Shown: positions 23,116 through 33,733, numbered from the stretch's first letter. The stretch is DNA of 64,000 nt from Acanthacorydalis orientalis (GCA_034766995.1 CM068313.1:54023775-54087774), one strand, 5' to 3'. The notes: generated from the letters alone by a model not told the origin. A program made the numbers and translations.

Positions 23116-23705
23116 CACTAAACCTACCGACATTTCATGTATATCTGTATCTTAACCTTATCGGTTTTATTCGGTATATATTGTGTAATCTACACCAAGC
23201 TTTGAATGGAAACAGCTGTTTATCAACAGTCAAATTTGCACCAATTTTGTAACAATTCTGGCTATTCTCACTAAATCTGTTCCATAATTCAGACATAAGA
23301 GCAAATTTATCAGTTTGTAAACGATGGCTTCGTTGACTTTTTTTTATCAAACCGGACTAACTTCATAATTTCACTAAAACTATTCCTACTTTTAAATCTT
23401 GAAAATAATGTGGGACCTTATTTCTTGCTCCACAGATATGAAATGTCCAAATTTTTACCTCATATGCGCCACGCACATACAAAGGGCAATAAATGCATCT
23501 AATTAGATTTCATTCAGTTCTTAACACTTTACATGCCTCAGCTTCTGTGTATGTTCTTTCGATGGTCATTGATGAAAAAATCCAGTCCTTACTTTCTTTT
23601 TCATAATATTTCGTTTAGAATATCCTGTCGGGCCTAGTACGTCCTTAAAAATATTATGAATTGGTGCTCTTCCAGATTTGGAAATCAAAGACTTATCAAA
23701 GGCTC
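23116..23705 (-). pseudogene. piggyBac transposase fragment next to its TIR (P3)
   Basis: TTAA at 23112-23115 is followed by CACTAAACCTACCGACATTT, the same terminus type as P1 and P2. The minus strand from ~23690 gives G-R-A-P-I-H-N-I-F-K-D-V-L-G-P-T-G-Y-S-K-R, then decayed sequence. 23135-23350 is open: DKFALMSELWNRFSENSQNC and GANLTVDKQLFPFKAWCR. T-V-D-K-Q-L-x-P-F matches the first catalytic region T-V-D-E-Q-L-V-P-F-R-G, with Asp present. The frame ends at the terminus, so everything after this block was deleted. Confidence 0.8.
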
Positions 23706-23906
23706 ATTCAGCGTTCAGTTAAAGTCATGTCCTACTCAGACAGCCTTTCATTTGTACCGATTGTATAGTTTTAGAACTGAGTCTTCAGACTAAATAACAT
23801 AAATCCTTCAACCAATCAAATAACCGGTTGCGGTTAGTAAGGTAGGATACAAATATTTCTCAGAAAAAAATAAACAAGAGGAGAAATAAATATTGAAAAA
23901 CTCATT

Positions 23907-23909
<3 letters not shown>

Positions 23910-23985
<76 letters not shown>
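23910..23985. repeat. (TA)n microsatellite abutting mariner B1
   Basis: 76 bp of TA; the mariner terminus starts at its last base. Confidence 0.95.
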
Positions 23986-23989
<4 letters not shown>

Positions 23990-25246
23990 GTACACCAAGA
24001 ATGTTCTGTCGCTGTTATAACGTACAATAATTCCAAGAATTGTTTACACTTGTTATCGGACAAAATTTCAAGAATTGTTTATCAATAATATTGTTTTAAA
24101 ATGAATCGCGAACTGTTCACTTTAATTTAAAAAATAATTCTGCCCTTAAAAATATCTATGAAGAACAGTATAGTACGTGCGTGTTTACTTTATGAATTTA
24201 AGCTTCGGAATAACGCTACAGAAACTGCGAAAAAAATTTGTACTGCGTTTGGAGAAAATACAGTTACACGAACAATGGCCCAATGAAGGTTTAAAAAATT
24301 TTCTGCCGGGGAATCTATTAAAAACGACACCAGATCAGGCAGACCATCAAATTTAAATATCGACGAATCGGAGTCAATGATCGATACAAATTCCAGTTTA
24401 ATATGTTAACAGCTTCCAGAATTGTTCAAAGTAAGTGATGAAAGAATACGGAAGCATTTACACAAAATATAAAAGCTCGAAATTAAGTAAATGTGTACCA
24501 CATGAATGAACTCCCAATAATAAATTATAGCGTCTTACAATCTGTACATCTCTTATTTCACTACTAAAATCAAAGAATTTTTGAATCAAATTTTAACTAG
24601 TAATGAAAATTGGATTATTTATTCCAAATACAGACGTACCCATCACTGGCTTTCATTAGGCGATCCTGTCCCATAAAGTCCTAAATGAAAGTTAACACCA
24701 CGAAAACATCTCTGTGTTTGGTGGACTTCAAAACGAATTATTCATCATGAATATCTACGAGTGGGTCAAATCATCACGAAAAACATTTATAGTGAACAAC
24801 TCCAACGAGTACACGATGCATTACAATAAAAACAGCCAGCACTTTTAAATCGCAAAAAAGTATTATTTTTACGAGATAACGCACGATCACACGTTGCAGT
24901 AGAGACCAGAACACAAATTATGAATTTAGGGTGAGAGATCTCCCTCCATACCTCATATTCCCCAGAAATATCTTCATCAGATTATCGCCTATTTTTATTT
25001 TTGGACAATCGTATGCGTGGTAAACAGTTTAATAACGAAGAAGAGTTAAAAAGGGAGATGTCTACATTTTTTAAAAATAAAAATAATCATGTTTTATAAA
25101 AATCGAATTTATAAATCATCTTCTCGCTGGAAAAGGATTGTTCAGTGCGAAGATGGATATTTTAATGAACAAAGTTATTTTATGTAAGAATACACAATCG
25201 ATTTTTTTCTCTGTTCAAAAACGACAGAACTTTCTTGATTACCTAA
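23986..25246 (+). mobile_element. Mariner family B, full-length copy B1 (1.26 kb, dead)
   Basis: The left end TTAGGTACACCAAGAATGTT continues CTGTCGCTG. The right end reversed, TTAGGTAATCAAGAAAGTTC, continues TGTCGTTTT. TA follows on the right and the (TA)n tract precedes on the left. The transposase is on the plus strand in essentially one long decayed frame. A second copy (B2) starts at 62996. Confidence 0.9.
24160..25190 (+). pseudogene. Mariner family B transposase pseudogene
   Basis: The start region at 24160 reads MKNSIVRACLLYEFKL. It is followed by the first DNA-binding helices (ATETAKKICTAFGENTVTRT) and D-T-R-S-G-R-P-S. The catalytic part is recognisable: ILTSNENWIIYSKYRR (24590-24640), WWTSKRIIHHEYLRVGQII (24719-24775), LRDNARSHVAVETRTQIM (24877-24925) and YSPEISSSDYRLFLFL (24955-25000). 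The usual T-G-D-E-K-W has Asn at the catalytic Asp position here (S-N-E-N-W); copy B2 keeps Asp. There are several in-frame stops. Mariner transposases are about 340-350 aa, and this remnant spans nearly that. Confidence 0.88.
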
Positions 25247-25419
25247 TATGTACTAACAAAGAGAATTGTTAAATGTGTGCGAGTGCGCGACATTTGTCAT
25301 CTTTGAATGCTCTGTGACATTTTATTCTCTTTTAATGCTTGACTTACATGAAAATTTGATTAGAAGAAAACGTTACTATTAGAATTACGCTATTACTATG
25401 AGAGAACGGTGTCATGTGA

Positions 25420-25795
25420 GGTATGGTTAGATAGAAGTCAGGCGTCTGTTTCTCTCTTTCACCAGGACAACGTGCCGTCCCACAAATCGACCGTCGCAAC
25501 GGCAACATTGCACGATTTCGGCTTCGAACTGATTTGTCATCCACCTTATTCGCAAGGCTTGGCCCCATGTGACTTCTTCCTCTCCGTAAAATCAAAAATT
25601 TGTCTCAATGGGAAGAAATTTTCGTAGAATGAGGATGTCATCGCTTCCTTCAATGTGTATTTTGCAGACTCGATGGTCCAAGTTTATAACCCTCAATGGA
25701 GACTCTGTTAGAAATAAAATCATTTTTCCAAAAGACGGTGTTTAACTTGGTTGTTCACCATACTTATCAAACGACCATTATGTATATAAATTAAT
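25420..25795 (+). pseudogene. Mariner family C, 3' part (C1)
   Basis: 25409-25627 is open and gives SLFHQDNVPSHKSTVATATL, then HDFGFELICHPPYSQGLAPC and DFFLSVKSKI. This is the mauritiana-subfamily block H-Q-D-N-A-P-x-H ... H-P-P-Y-S-P-D-L-A-P-x-D-F-F-L, with S-Q-G replacing S-P-D. The last part (NEDVIASFNVYFAD) is also family-typical. The right end reversed, GGTCGTTTGATAAGTATGGT, resembles the left terminus of copy C2. The 5' half is absent. Confidence 0.8.
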
Positions 25796-25847
25796 TCAGA
25801 GAGAGAAGAATAATTTAATAAATTATTTTAGACAGGTATATTTATGC

Positions 25848-25849
<2 letters not shown>

Positions 25850-25919
<70 letters not shown>

Positions 25920-25936
25920 GTATATATATATATATA
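25850..25936. repeat. (TA)n microsatellite
   Basis: TA tract with one CTG break, bordered by an inverted pair GACAGGTATA (25831-25840) and TATACCTGTC (25933-25942). Confidence 0.9.
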
Positions 25937-25939
25937 CCT

Positions 25940-26470
25940 GTCTAAAATTCTTACTACGTGAATCAGCTTTATATTGTTATCTGCTGGTTCGTTATATTCT
26001 GAAATAAATTTTTAATTCTTTTTTCATTTTCATCTACATTATCTACTATCAGAGCATTTGCACATAATATTGACTGTTCTGTGATAAGAACCACGTCTAA
26101 AATCATATTTGAAATCATAAGAATTAATTTTACAACTGAACATACAAATCAATTGACAGCAACTGATTCAGTTTACTGTCACAACATTAATTTTATACCG
26201 GATAGTTTCATAACTAAATACTTACATATAAAATATGTTATATAACTAACTCAATTCATACAAATCATCTTGAAGAATTTCTTGTCATAGTGCCAATCAG
26301 AATAATCATTATTATAAACTATCAAAATCTCAACCAAACAAATGTCAATCAAGTTCTTAATGGTAATACACAACGAATCGTTTTATTTTTTAAAAAATAC
26401 TCGTGCATCAATTAATTCGCATAAATTAGATTTTGTAGAATTATCTAATTGGAATATATATATATATTAT
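25940..26470. other. Unassigned AT-rich stretch
   Basis: No recognisable gene or element. The frame at 26342-26530 runs into the foldback below and is not credible as a gene. Confidence 0.4.
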
Positions 26471-26471
26471 A

Positions 26472-26585
26472 TGGTACGATTCAATTTGGGCTTCCCTATG
26501 AAAGTATTAAAAAATCATATTATTTTTTAATTTTTGCGATTTTTTAATACTCTCATGTGAAAGTCTAAATTGGATCACGCTACCA
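26472..26585. repeat. Imperfect foldback element, ~45-bp arms, 21-nt loop
   Basis: Left arm TGGTACGATTCAATTTGGGC ... GAAAGTATTAAAAAATC; the right arm reversed reads TGGTAGCGTGATCCAATTTA ... GAGAGTATTAAAAAATC. It looks like a decayed miniature foldback transposon. A transcribed hairpin is an alternative. Confidence 0.7.
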
Positions 26586-26705
26586 ATTAAAATTAATCTT
26601 AGGTGTTTAATTTTTATAGATTTTTCTGACCTTTTGGCTATCAAGCATATCCTTCTTCTGTTCTTTCACAGTTTTGTATACTTTCTTGAATATATTGCAG
26701 ATAAT

Positions 26706-27190
26706 TACCACCCTCCATTCTTAAAGATAATTAGGATTCTAGATAATTAACACCCTCGCCCTCCACTCTTAAAGATTAGTCTTCTCTTCCAGTACGTGTT
26801 TATAAACTTTAATTACTGATTTTTGAATGTTTATGAACTATACTTGGAAAAGGTTACTGTCCAATCCATTAATGCTAGATCATTTTTTTTGTTTTTGTTT
26901 ATTAAATGAAATTTCCCTAAATGTTCTTAATTTATTTTTTTACTCTCTCTTTCTTTTAGATAATTAAGATTCCAGATAATTGACACCCTCACCCTCCATT
27001 CTTAAAGATTAATCTTCTCTTCCAGTACGTGTTTACAATCTTTAATTACTGATTTTTGAATGTTTCTGAACTATACTTGGAAAAGGTTACTGTCCAATCC
27101 ATTACTGCTAGATCATTTTTTTGTTTTGTTTATAGAATGAGATTTTTCTAATCCTTCTTAATTTATTTTTTTACTCCTCTTTCCTTTCTT
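26706..27190. repeat. Two-copy tandem duplication, ~232-bp unit
   Basis: GATAATTAGGATTCTAGATA at 26727 recurs as GATAATTAAGATTCCAGATA at 26959. The copies stay alignable through CTTGGAAAAGGTTACTGTCC to the end. About 90% identity by eye. No coding content. Confidence 0.85.
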
Positions 27191-27920
27191 AGTTTTTCTT
27201 TTCTTCATCTTAGAATAAAGTATTGAATTAATAATCGCAAAGGGTTATATTTGGCTAATATGAATTAACATTTTCCAACAAAGCCAATTCTATTCACATC
27301 TAGTTCCATTTCAATATGAAATCTTATTTGGCGATATCTTGTTAAAAATTAACACCTTTCTGTTCTTTATAATGAATTTTCAATTTTTAACAACACCTAT
27401 TTGCATTTGCTCTACTATTAACAATCATATTTATAATTTATTGTTTCAGTATATATTAACCGTTTACAATATAAAACTTTGTCATCTCTTCAAGATCATA
27501 TTTTATTTTCCTGGAGGATAAATCAGTTTTAAGTGGAAAAAAGTATTCGCTTTTCATTTACTGGTATTATTTTCGTATATATTTTTTTTATTCTAGAATA
27601 TAATTTTAGCGCTATAGATAAAATCATTTTATCAAATAAATGTTCACTCTCCTGTAAACTATAAAAAAATTTCATTACAAATGTTAGATAATTTTTAATT
27701 GTTGCTTAAGCGCATCTCTTAAGTGTTTATTTTATCATCTGAACACTGAAGTATAGAGTAGTTAATTTTTTCTATATCCTAACACTGGGAGAATAATGTT
27801 CTGCGTATGAATATCAATAAGAAAAACGATTAATTTTCAATTATTGAACATTTTTATTTAAGAAAGAAATGGTCGTTTATGGAAAAGTAAGAATTTTTTG
27901 TGAGAAAAAATATTATTTAT
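27190..27920. other. Unassigned AT-rich stretch
   Basis: The frame at 27339-27521 has no recognisable motif. Nothing else seen. Confidence 0.35.
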
Positions 27921-27924
27921 TTAA

Positions 27925-28127
27925 CCTGTTAGCTGTTTATGACGAGTATATTCGTCGTTCTCGTCAATTTGAGCAATAGAATTATTGATTTTTTAAAAAA
28001 TCAAATGCTATTTTATTTCAATATAATTCAATTATATGCAGTGTTTGACGACCATACTAGTCATCCCTTAATTTTTGAGACACATTGTAGGTACACACTT
28101 TTAAAATAGGGCTACACAGCTAACAGG
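27925..28127. mobile_element. TTAA-type MITE, ~203 bp
   Basis: TTAA at 27921-27924, then CCTGTTAGCTGTTTATGACG. The right end reversed is CCTGTTAGCTGTGTAGCCCT, next to TAAT (a degraded TTAA). Twelve terminal bases are identical. The palindrome GACGAGTATATTCGTC lies subterminally on the left, and a decayed version (GACGACCATACTAGTC) is on the right. TTAA and CC-starting ends suggest a piggyBac-type non-autonomous element. Confidence 0.65.
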
Positions 28128-28129
28128 TA

Positions 28130-28460
28130 ATACTATACGGTACGACCAAAACAATCCGTTGATAAAGAGACGGACAGTATTAGCCAACAGAAAATGTGTA
28201 ATTTTTCACCACGATAAAGCCTGACCTCACACGATACACGAAACCGTCCAAAAACTGGGCCGATTCGAATGGAAAGTTGTGACTTATTCAACATATTCTT
28301 CTCACCTAACACCATCAGATTATAATCTATTTCGAAGCCTCCAAAATCACACTAATGGAAAACGGTTTAATACAGACACCATATGTCCGAAGGGAGATCG
28401 ACTCTTTCTTGAATGCAAAACCCAAAAAGTTTTATCATCAGGGAATTGAAAATTTAATAT
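28130..28460 (+). pseudogene. Mariner transposase C-terminal fragment
   Basis: The plus-strand reading gives RRTVLANRKCVIFHHDKA, PHTIHETVQKLGRFEWKVVT, TPSDYNLFRSLQNHTNGKRF and N-T-D. It matches the mariner stretch R-P-x-L-x-N-R-K-x-V-I-L-H-H-D-N-A-R-P-H ... S-D-Y-H-L-F-R-S-L-Q-N. The second and third catalytic Asp are in place (H-H-D, P-S-D). The left edge abuts the TTAA-type MITE. No TIR seen. Confidence 0.75.
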
Positions 28461-28469
28461 TAACACTAT

Positions 28470-29145
28470 ACGATCCGTGCTGTTTATGCAAAAACTGATG
28501 CGTATAGCCGGCATATTTTAAGGTTTTTGACTATGTTGCATCGCTTTACAAAAATGGTTATAACTTTTAAAACATTAAATATATTTTTATAAAATTTGAA
28601 GTGAAACTTTTACTAACTACGGCGAAGCCAAAAGGAGAAGGGTAATGTTTTTCTCGTGTATGCATGTTAACATTTCATGTGTGTGTATGTATGTATGTAA
28701 CCATGTTCATTTGTTTCCATCTAGAGCCCAAGCGGTTGGACCGATTTTGATAACCAAGATGTGAAACGATTTGTCTTAATCTCTTGATTAAAAATGGGTG
28801 TATATTTTTTCAAACAAATCAAATTATCGGCTATAAAAAATCATTTCGTCAGGGACGAAAAAATTACCCCTGTAACTTCAAAATGGCTAGACCAATTTTG
28901 ACAAGTGAGGTGTTAAAATATTCGTCTAAATCACGAAAGTGACACTGGGTACATAAAAATTAAGAATTCAATTACACAAAAAAGAGTAGAGACCATTTTC
29001 AGTCTAACATACATTGTAGGTAAAACTTTTAAGACCACGCCCTACAAACAAAGAATGACCGAAATTCTTGTGGCTGCAGGCAGAAAATAAGAATCTTTTT
29101 TCGATTCTTTTCAAGTCGCCTGTACAGTCGTAATAGCTGCTCAGA
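28470..29145. other. Unassigned repeat-like region
   Basis: Contains AAGCGGTTGGACCGATTTTG (28729-28748) and later AATGGCTAGACCAATTTTGA (28880-28899), a recurring phrase of the type G-G-x-x-x-G-A-C-C-R-A-T-T-T-T-G-A. This suggests two diverged units of an interspersed repeat I cannot classify. A (GTAT)n-like run is at 28681-28700. Confidence 0.35.
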
Positions 29146-29148
29146 TTG

Positions 29149-29226
29149 TCACACACACGTTCCGATTTTCCTGTGCAGGTTCGTCTGTTCAGGCAAACCT
29201 GTCAGGTCTACCGTAACGTGTGTGGC
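29149..29226. repeat. Imperfect hairpin, ~33-bp arms
   Basis: TCACACACACGTTCCGATTT plus TCCTGTGCAGGTT pairs with AACCTGTCAGGTCTACCGTA plus ACGTGTGTGG, allowing a few mismatches; the loop is about 15 nt. It lies just before the GC-rich MITE at 29267. Confidence 0.55.
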
Positions 29227-29266
29227 CGACTTTAGTGATGTTTCACTTTGAACGTTTGACATAAAG

Positions 29267-29548
29267 CCGGGGCCACACATGTGGCTATTCGCGGAACGCC
29301 GAATATGTGGATGGATTTGCGAATACGAATGCTTAAGCGAATACTCGGTATTCGCTTTTCCCATCAGGTATCGGTCTTTTGTCACGAATCAAAGGGAAGT
29401 AGCATGTGCACATTGTGAAAGATACTCGTCGTCTACACTTCAGGCATATTTGTTCAATGCAGATATGCACATCTGGGCCGTTTGTTATCGATCAGCGAAC
29501 AACACTAGGCGAACAGCATTCGGCGAATAGCCGCATGTATGGCCCGGA
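29267..29548. mobile_element. GC-richer MITE with ~35-bp TIRs (282 bp)
   Basis: The left terminus CCGGGGCCACACATGTGGCT is followed by ATTCGCGGAACGCCGAAT. The right terminus reversed is TCCGGGCCATACATGCGGCT, then ATTCGCCGAATGCTGTTCGC. Additional internal GCGAATA/TATTCGC motifs make much of it foldable. The overlapping frames at 29149-29385 (minus) and 29279-29530 (plus) only read through the repeat. I could not settle the target duplication, so the superfamily is open. Confidence 0.7.
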
Positions 29549-29549
29549 T

Positions 29550-31185
29550 TAAGACTAATGTGATCCCAAAATAATATGCAGTAACATCCTCAATACAACA
29601 CAAAAAAACTCTGAATGATGTAATTAGTACGGTCGACTAGGAATTTGTGTATCATTAATAGGTAGTAAATTAATTAAAAATTATAGAAAAATATATTTTC
29701 TGATCGCATAAATTAATACCATATATAAAAATTACCGCGTAAATCGAGAGACAGATGTATTTGTTGTAATAGAAAACAAAGAAAGTACTAAAAACAGATA
29801 AAAATTATTATGTAAAGCGGTGTAGAGCACATGTTTTTATGCAGTTCACTCTCTGTTAAACCTACGTTAAGAGGTTCTAGGACAATCACCGCCTGAACAA
29901 AAACCGCTAGACATTAATTCCCATCAATAACTCCCCGGACAATAACCCTCTTCACCGTACATTAACCCCATGTGTAAAAAAATCCGGACATCAACCTCAC
30001 ATATAAGAATAAAAAAAATTAAAAACACTTCCTTTGACACAACAAACAATCGATATTTTGTCGGCAAACTCCGATGACCAGGCAAAGTCCGACTTATTCT
30101 AGTCAAAGTCTAACTTTGCCAGACCGCCATCAGTCAGTCCAACTTTGACTACTCGATATATATCCTGATTTATAAAATTAAAATTAAATCACATCTTAAA
30201 ACATTATAATAAAATATAAGTATTGCTTATATTAAATATTAGTAAAAAAATTGGATTTTTGGATTCCTCATTTAGTCTTCTTTTACTTTATTAAAGTTTT
30301 CTATACTTATTTCCTTTTTGTTTCGAAGATATTTGGACATTTTTAAAATTTTAAAGAAAATTAGTCCAGGTTTAACATTTTATCAGTGTATATCTTTTCA
30401 ATTGCCTTCACAATTGTCACTGTTAGTATTTTATTTTATATCACGTGTCCAGCTCTGTCAAACTGTACCTTACACAACATCCTCCTCGTACGCACTCTTG
30501 ATCTACATTAATTTTGCCGCGCTGCGAACCAATAATATTACACTACAATTTGGCGAAAATGTTGTGGCGGCCTGTGACGTCACGAGCTTAAGGTTAACAT
30601 TGCGTAACATTCTTACGTCCTTGCTATATTAAACCATGTATTACTTATTTGGATATGCGTTACAGTTTTTAAGTTATTAAGATTTGTTAAATATACACAA
30701 AATCGCTATCGACTTTCGCATAGTCCCCACCCATATTAAACGCGCGGTGTAAGACGTTTTCCGTCAAAAAACAGTAATTTCAAGAATTTGTATAAATTTT
30801 AAAAAAAAAAACGTTCACATCACTACAAAGTATAGATTTTTACACTAATGCACATATTCACATCTGCCATTTTAGAATTGATGGACACGCTTTATTAACC
30901 TTTTGCACTTCAAGCAATCAGATTATACAGCAGATCAGAAGTTTGTATGCTATAAATTAAGATAAGAGTATTATAAACATAGAAATGTACAAACATCTGA
31001 TGATATTGATGGACGAACGCGCTTCAAAGCTTTTATTTGTAAATGATAAAATGTGGACAATGGCACTGGCCGTAGGAGCAGAACTCTTTTAAGTGCCTGC
31101 ACAGTACAGTTGGCCTTGTGAGTGCAAAGGGGTAAACTTGTAACACTTATATTCTAGTTATTTGTTAAAACCAGTTAATTTTTAT
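29550..31185. other. Unassigned region
   Basis: Includes short inverted CAAAGTC/GACTTTG motifs at about 30083-30150. The open frame 30318-30632 (+, 104 aa) has no recognisable domain and AT-driven composition. I see no supported gene. Confidence 0.35.
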
Positions 31186-31193
31186 TTGGTTAA

Positions 31194-31780
31194 CTCCTTT
31201 TCTGCCAATGGCGAGATATCTCGACCTCACTATGTATATATTATCACACTAAAGACGAGAATATTCATTGGCACATTGAAATAGCGGGAAAATGACTGTA
31301 TTTCATTGACTAGTAAATCTGATTATTGGTACTTCTAGTTGACATTTTTTGACAAGGATAAGAAACTATTAGTTGGTGTTAGATAAATGTGGATAAAGAA
31401 TAATCTACGTTTTTGTAAAGCTCTTCCTATAACCTCCATTAGCGAGAAAAAAACTATTAATGAAATAGAAAATAGTCTATTAATTTATTTAGCATAGAGA
31501 CCGACATTATTTATAATTGAATGTAAAAACAATATTTAAAACTAAGTGAACATAGAATGTAGTTTATTTCAGAATTTTTGACTACCCTCTCATTAACTTC
31601 ATAAAAAAAACCGTTTGGTTTTTTTTTTTGAAAACTACACATGGGAATAAACGAAAACCTTGATTAATGCTAGTTAATGATATTAATTATATTTTAAACA
31701 AAAAACAACATGTTTAAAATTCGCTACTATTACTAGCGTGTGGGTACATAATAAGTAAAATTGGTCTGGCAGGGAAAAGA
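31194..31780. mobile_element. Possible TTAA-bounded non-autonomous element (587 bp)
   Basis: TTAA stands at 31190-31193 and 31781-31784. The ends share CTGCCA near the termini (CTCCTTTTCTGCCA on the left; TCTTTTCCCTGCCA at the reversed right end), a weak TIR match. The left side has a palindromic GAGATATCTC. No coding part seen. Confidence 0.35.
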
Positions 31781-31864
31781 TTAATGTCATATCTTATTTA
31801 TTTTACTTTCTTATTTATTTATATTTATTGTTTATTCATTTGGACATAAAAAGATATTTAAATA

Positions 31865-32060
31865 TTAGGCGGTTAGAAAAATAATTGCGGTTTATGACCT
31901 GAAATTTATATACATTTACAGATTTTTCGATTTTCGAAGCTGTTTTAAGTAGTCGAGAACTGTTGGATGACTAACACCGAACTGTTGTGCAAGATCTCTA
32001 ATTATTTTGCGTGGTTCTGATTCAACTAACGTCAGTTGTTCATGTTTTTCTTATAATAAT
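31865..32060 (-). mobile_element. Mariner MITE family A, truncated copy A5
   Basis: The left end TTAGGCGGTTAGAAAAATAA is followed by the family-A interior up to the D-N-D-Q-L region near 32040, where similarity stops. Confidence 0.7.
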
Positions 32061-32159
32061 AATGTATTCAGCGCATAACGTGGATTTTACTCTTTTTTTA
32101 GGCACACATTTTTACTAAAGAAAACTGTGAATGAGTAACACATGAGTAACTGGGACATA

Positions 32160-32689
32160 TTAGGTTGTTAAAAAATAATTACGGTTTTTGAACTTCAAAT
32201 ACATATAAATTTACAAGTTTTTTGATTTTCAAAGCTATTTAAAGAGGTCCAAAACTGTTGAATGACTAACTTTTGCGCAAGCTCTCAAATCGTTGTGTGT
32301 GGTTCTGATTGAACTAACACCATCAGTTGGTTGTTATGAACTGAAGAAGAACGCCCGCGATTTTCTTCATCTTCAAGGCTCTCGTCCCCAGCACGAAATT
32401 TTTTGAGCCACCATTGCATAGTACGTTCCTTAACAGTACCCACACCAAAAGCATCTTTTAATTTACGAGCAATTTCTATTACTTTACCATCCGTTTTGAT
32501 CTCATATAAAAATGTTTTTATTTGTTTCTTTTCCATCTTTAATTCAATAGAATAATTTAAAATAAAATTAGTAATAAAACTAAAGTCCATGTTACCAAAA
32601 TCATATTAAAATGAACACGATTAAATGACACATTCATGGAAAAAAATAATTCAGAAAAAGAAACCCGCAATTATTTTTCCATCAACCAA
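32160..32689 (-). mobile_element. Mariner MITE family A, copy A6, longest open frame
   Basis: Left end TTAGGTTGTTAAAAAATAAT; the right end reversed is TTGGTTGATGGAAAAATAAT. The minus strand keeps an open frame over the DNA-binding half (next entry). The transposase ends in the same place as in A1 and A3, immediately followed by the TIR. Confidence 0.82.
32285..32590 (-). pseudogene. Mariner transposase DNA-binding domain remnant (101 aa)
   Basis: Residues ~19-95 follow mariner N-termini: MEKKQIKTFLYEIKTDGKVI, ARKLKDAFGVGTVKERTMQW, WLKKFRAGDESLEDEENRGR and NNQLMVLVQSEPHTTI. This covers the first helix-turn-helix and the G-R-P-S linker. The frame stops just before the second helix-turn-helix and never reaches the DD34D catalytic domain. 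The first 18 residues come from AT-rich leader and the natural start is probably the Met at residue 19. In other systems such isolated domains can bind TIRs and compete with full transposase; here that is only a possibility. Confidence 0.8.
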
Positions 32690-32879
32690 TTCAATAGCCC
32701 AATATGAAGCAAAACTAATAATAAAACCAAAGTATTTTTACGAAAATACAGACCGAATAATCCACTTTAAAATAATAATAACATGAATACGATGAAATGA
32801 CACTTTCGTTGAAAAAAGTAAGGTTAGAATTCAGAAGAAAGTACTCCAATTGTTTTCATACTAACCTAATAATTCATCA
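32690..32879 (-). mobile_element. Mariner MITE family A, 5' end fragment (A7)
   Basis: Right terminus ...CATACTAACCTAA plus the leader sequence CAATAGCCCAATATGAAGCA found upstream of the transposase start in A3 and A6. It is directly joined to A6, so the two make a tandem-like junction. Confidence 0.7.
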
Positions 32880-33727
32880 AGAAATGTTATTATTGTCGAT
32901 AAGATGGTCTGTTTTCTTCCTACAAAAAAATGAGTTGGAATATTACACAAGGCAGAAAAATGGAATAATAGAGATATATTTTTAATAATCTATATTTTTG
33001 TTTAAATAAAAATATCTGTAATACTTATGTTATGTTATGAAGCATAACAATTCACAAGCCGTCAAACAAATTAAATTTCAATTAATTTTAATTAATTACC
33101 GTCTCTAAGATATTATGAGAAATCTCAATGACATTTTACAAGTACTTTTCTTTATTCCTAAACTACATATAGAAATGAGATGTCATTTTTTTCTATTTCT
33201 TTTGGTTACTATATGCAACACAGCGGTTTTCCCATAGCAGCATATGTAAAAATATAAAAAAATCCAATTGTAATTTTCCTTAATCAATATACTTAGAATC
33301 GATTTAAAATTTCATGTGTAGCTCTAGAGTAAAAAAGAATAATCTTATCATCATACAAATTGTGGTCAACTTTACAATATTTTTACATACGTCTCTAATG
33401 TTCCGACATCTGAAAAATATTAAATAATTTTTAAGTAGTGTGACAATAACATGGTTAGTGGACATTGTGTCTACATATATATCTATATATATACTAATTT
33501 ACAGGATTAAAAAAAGCAACATATACACATATAGAATGAACGTCTTTTCACCCACGCTTGAACATTAGTCGATGAAGACGTCGCGAGAAAAAATAAATAT
33601 GTGGGCACATAGCCCGATCCATAATTAATGTGTCGTAGTCTTGAGCGTGATTCAGTCGACTCTCCACATTATCATGGTTCAAATTAAAATTGAGAAATGG
33701 CTGAATGTGAATTAATAGATCGATTGT

Positions 33728-33730
<3 letters not shown>
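32880..33730. other. Unassigned AT-rich stretch
   Basis: No gene recognised. A short TA/CTATA tract lies at 33473-33495. The minus frame at 33548-33781 starts in a microsatellite and has no recognised motif. Confidence 0.35.

Positions 33731-33733
<3 letters not shown>

Noticed and set aside
23986..23990. TTAGG occurrences as insect telomere repeats
   Set aside because: They are single copies at mariner termini (TTAGGTTGG-type ends), never in tandem.
25344..25595. 83-codon minus frame
   Set aside because: Antisense of mariner C1, where the plus strand has the transposase motifs.
29279..29530. 83-codon plus frame and 78-codon minus frame as small genes
   Set aside because: They lie within or overlap the MITE TIRs and have no recognisable domain.
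30318..30632. 104-codon plus frame as a gene
   Set aside because: No motif, no clear start or splice context; a hydrophobic AT-rich frame of this length is expected by chance in 64 kb.
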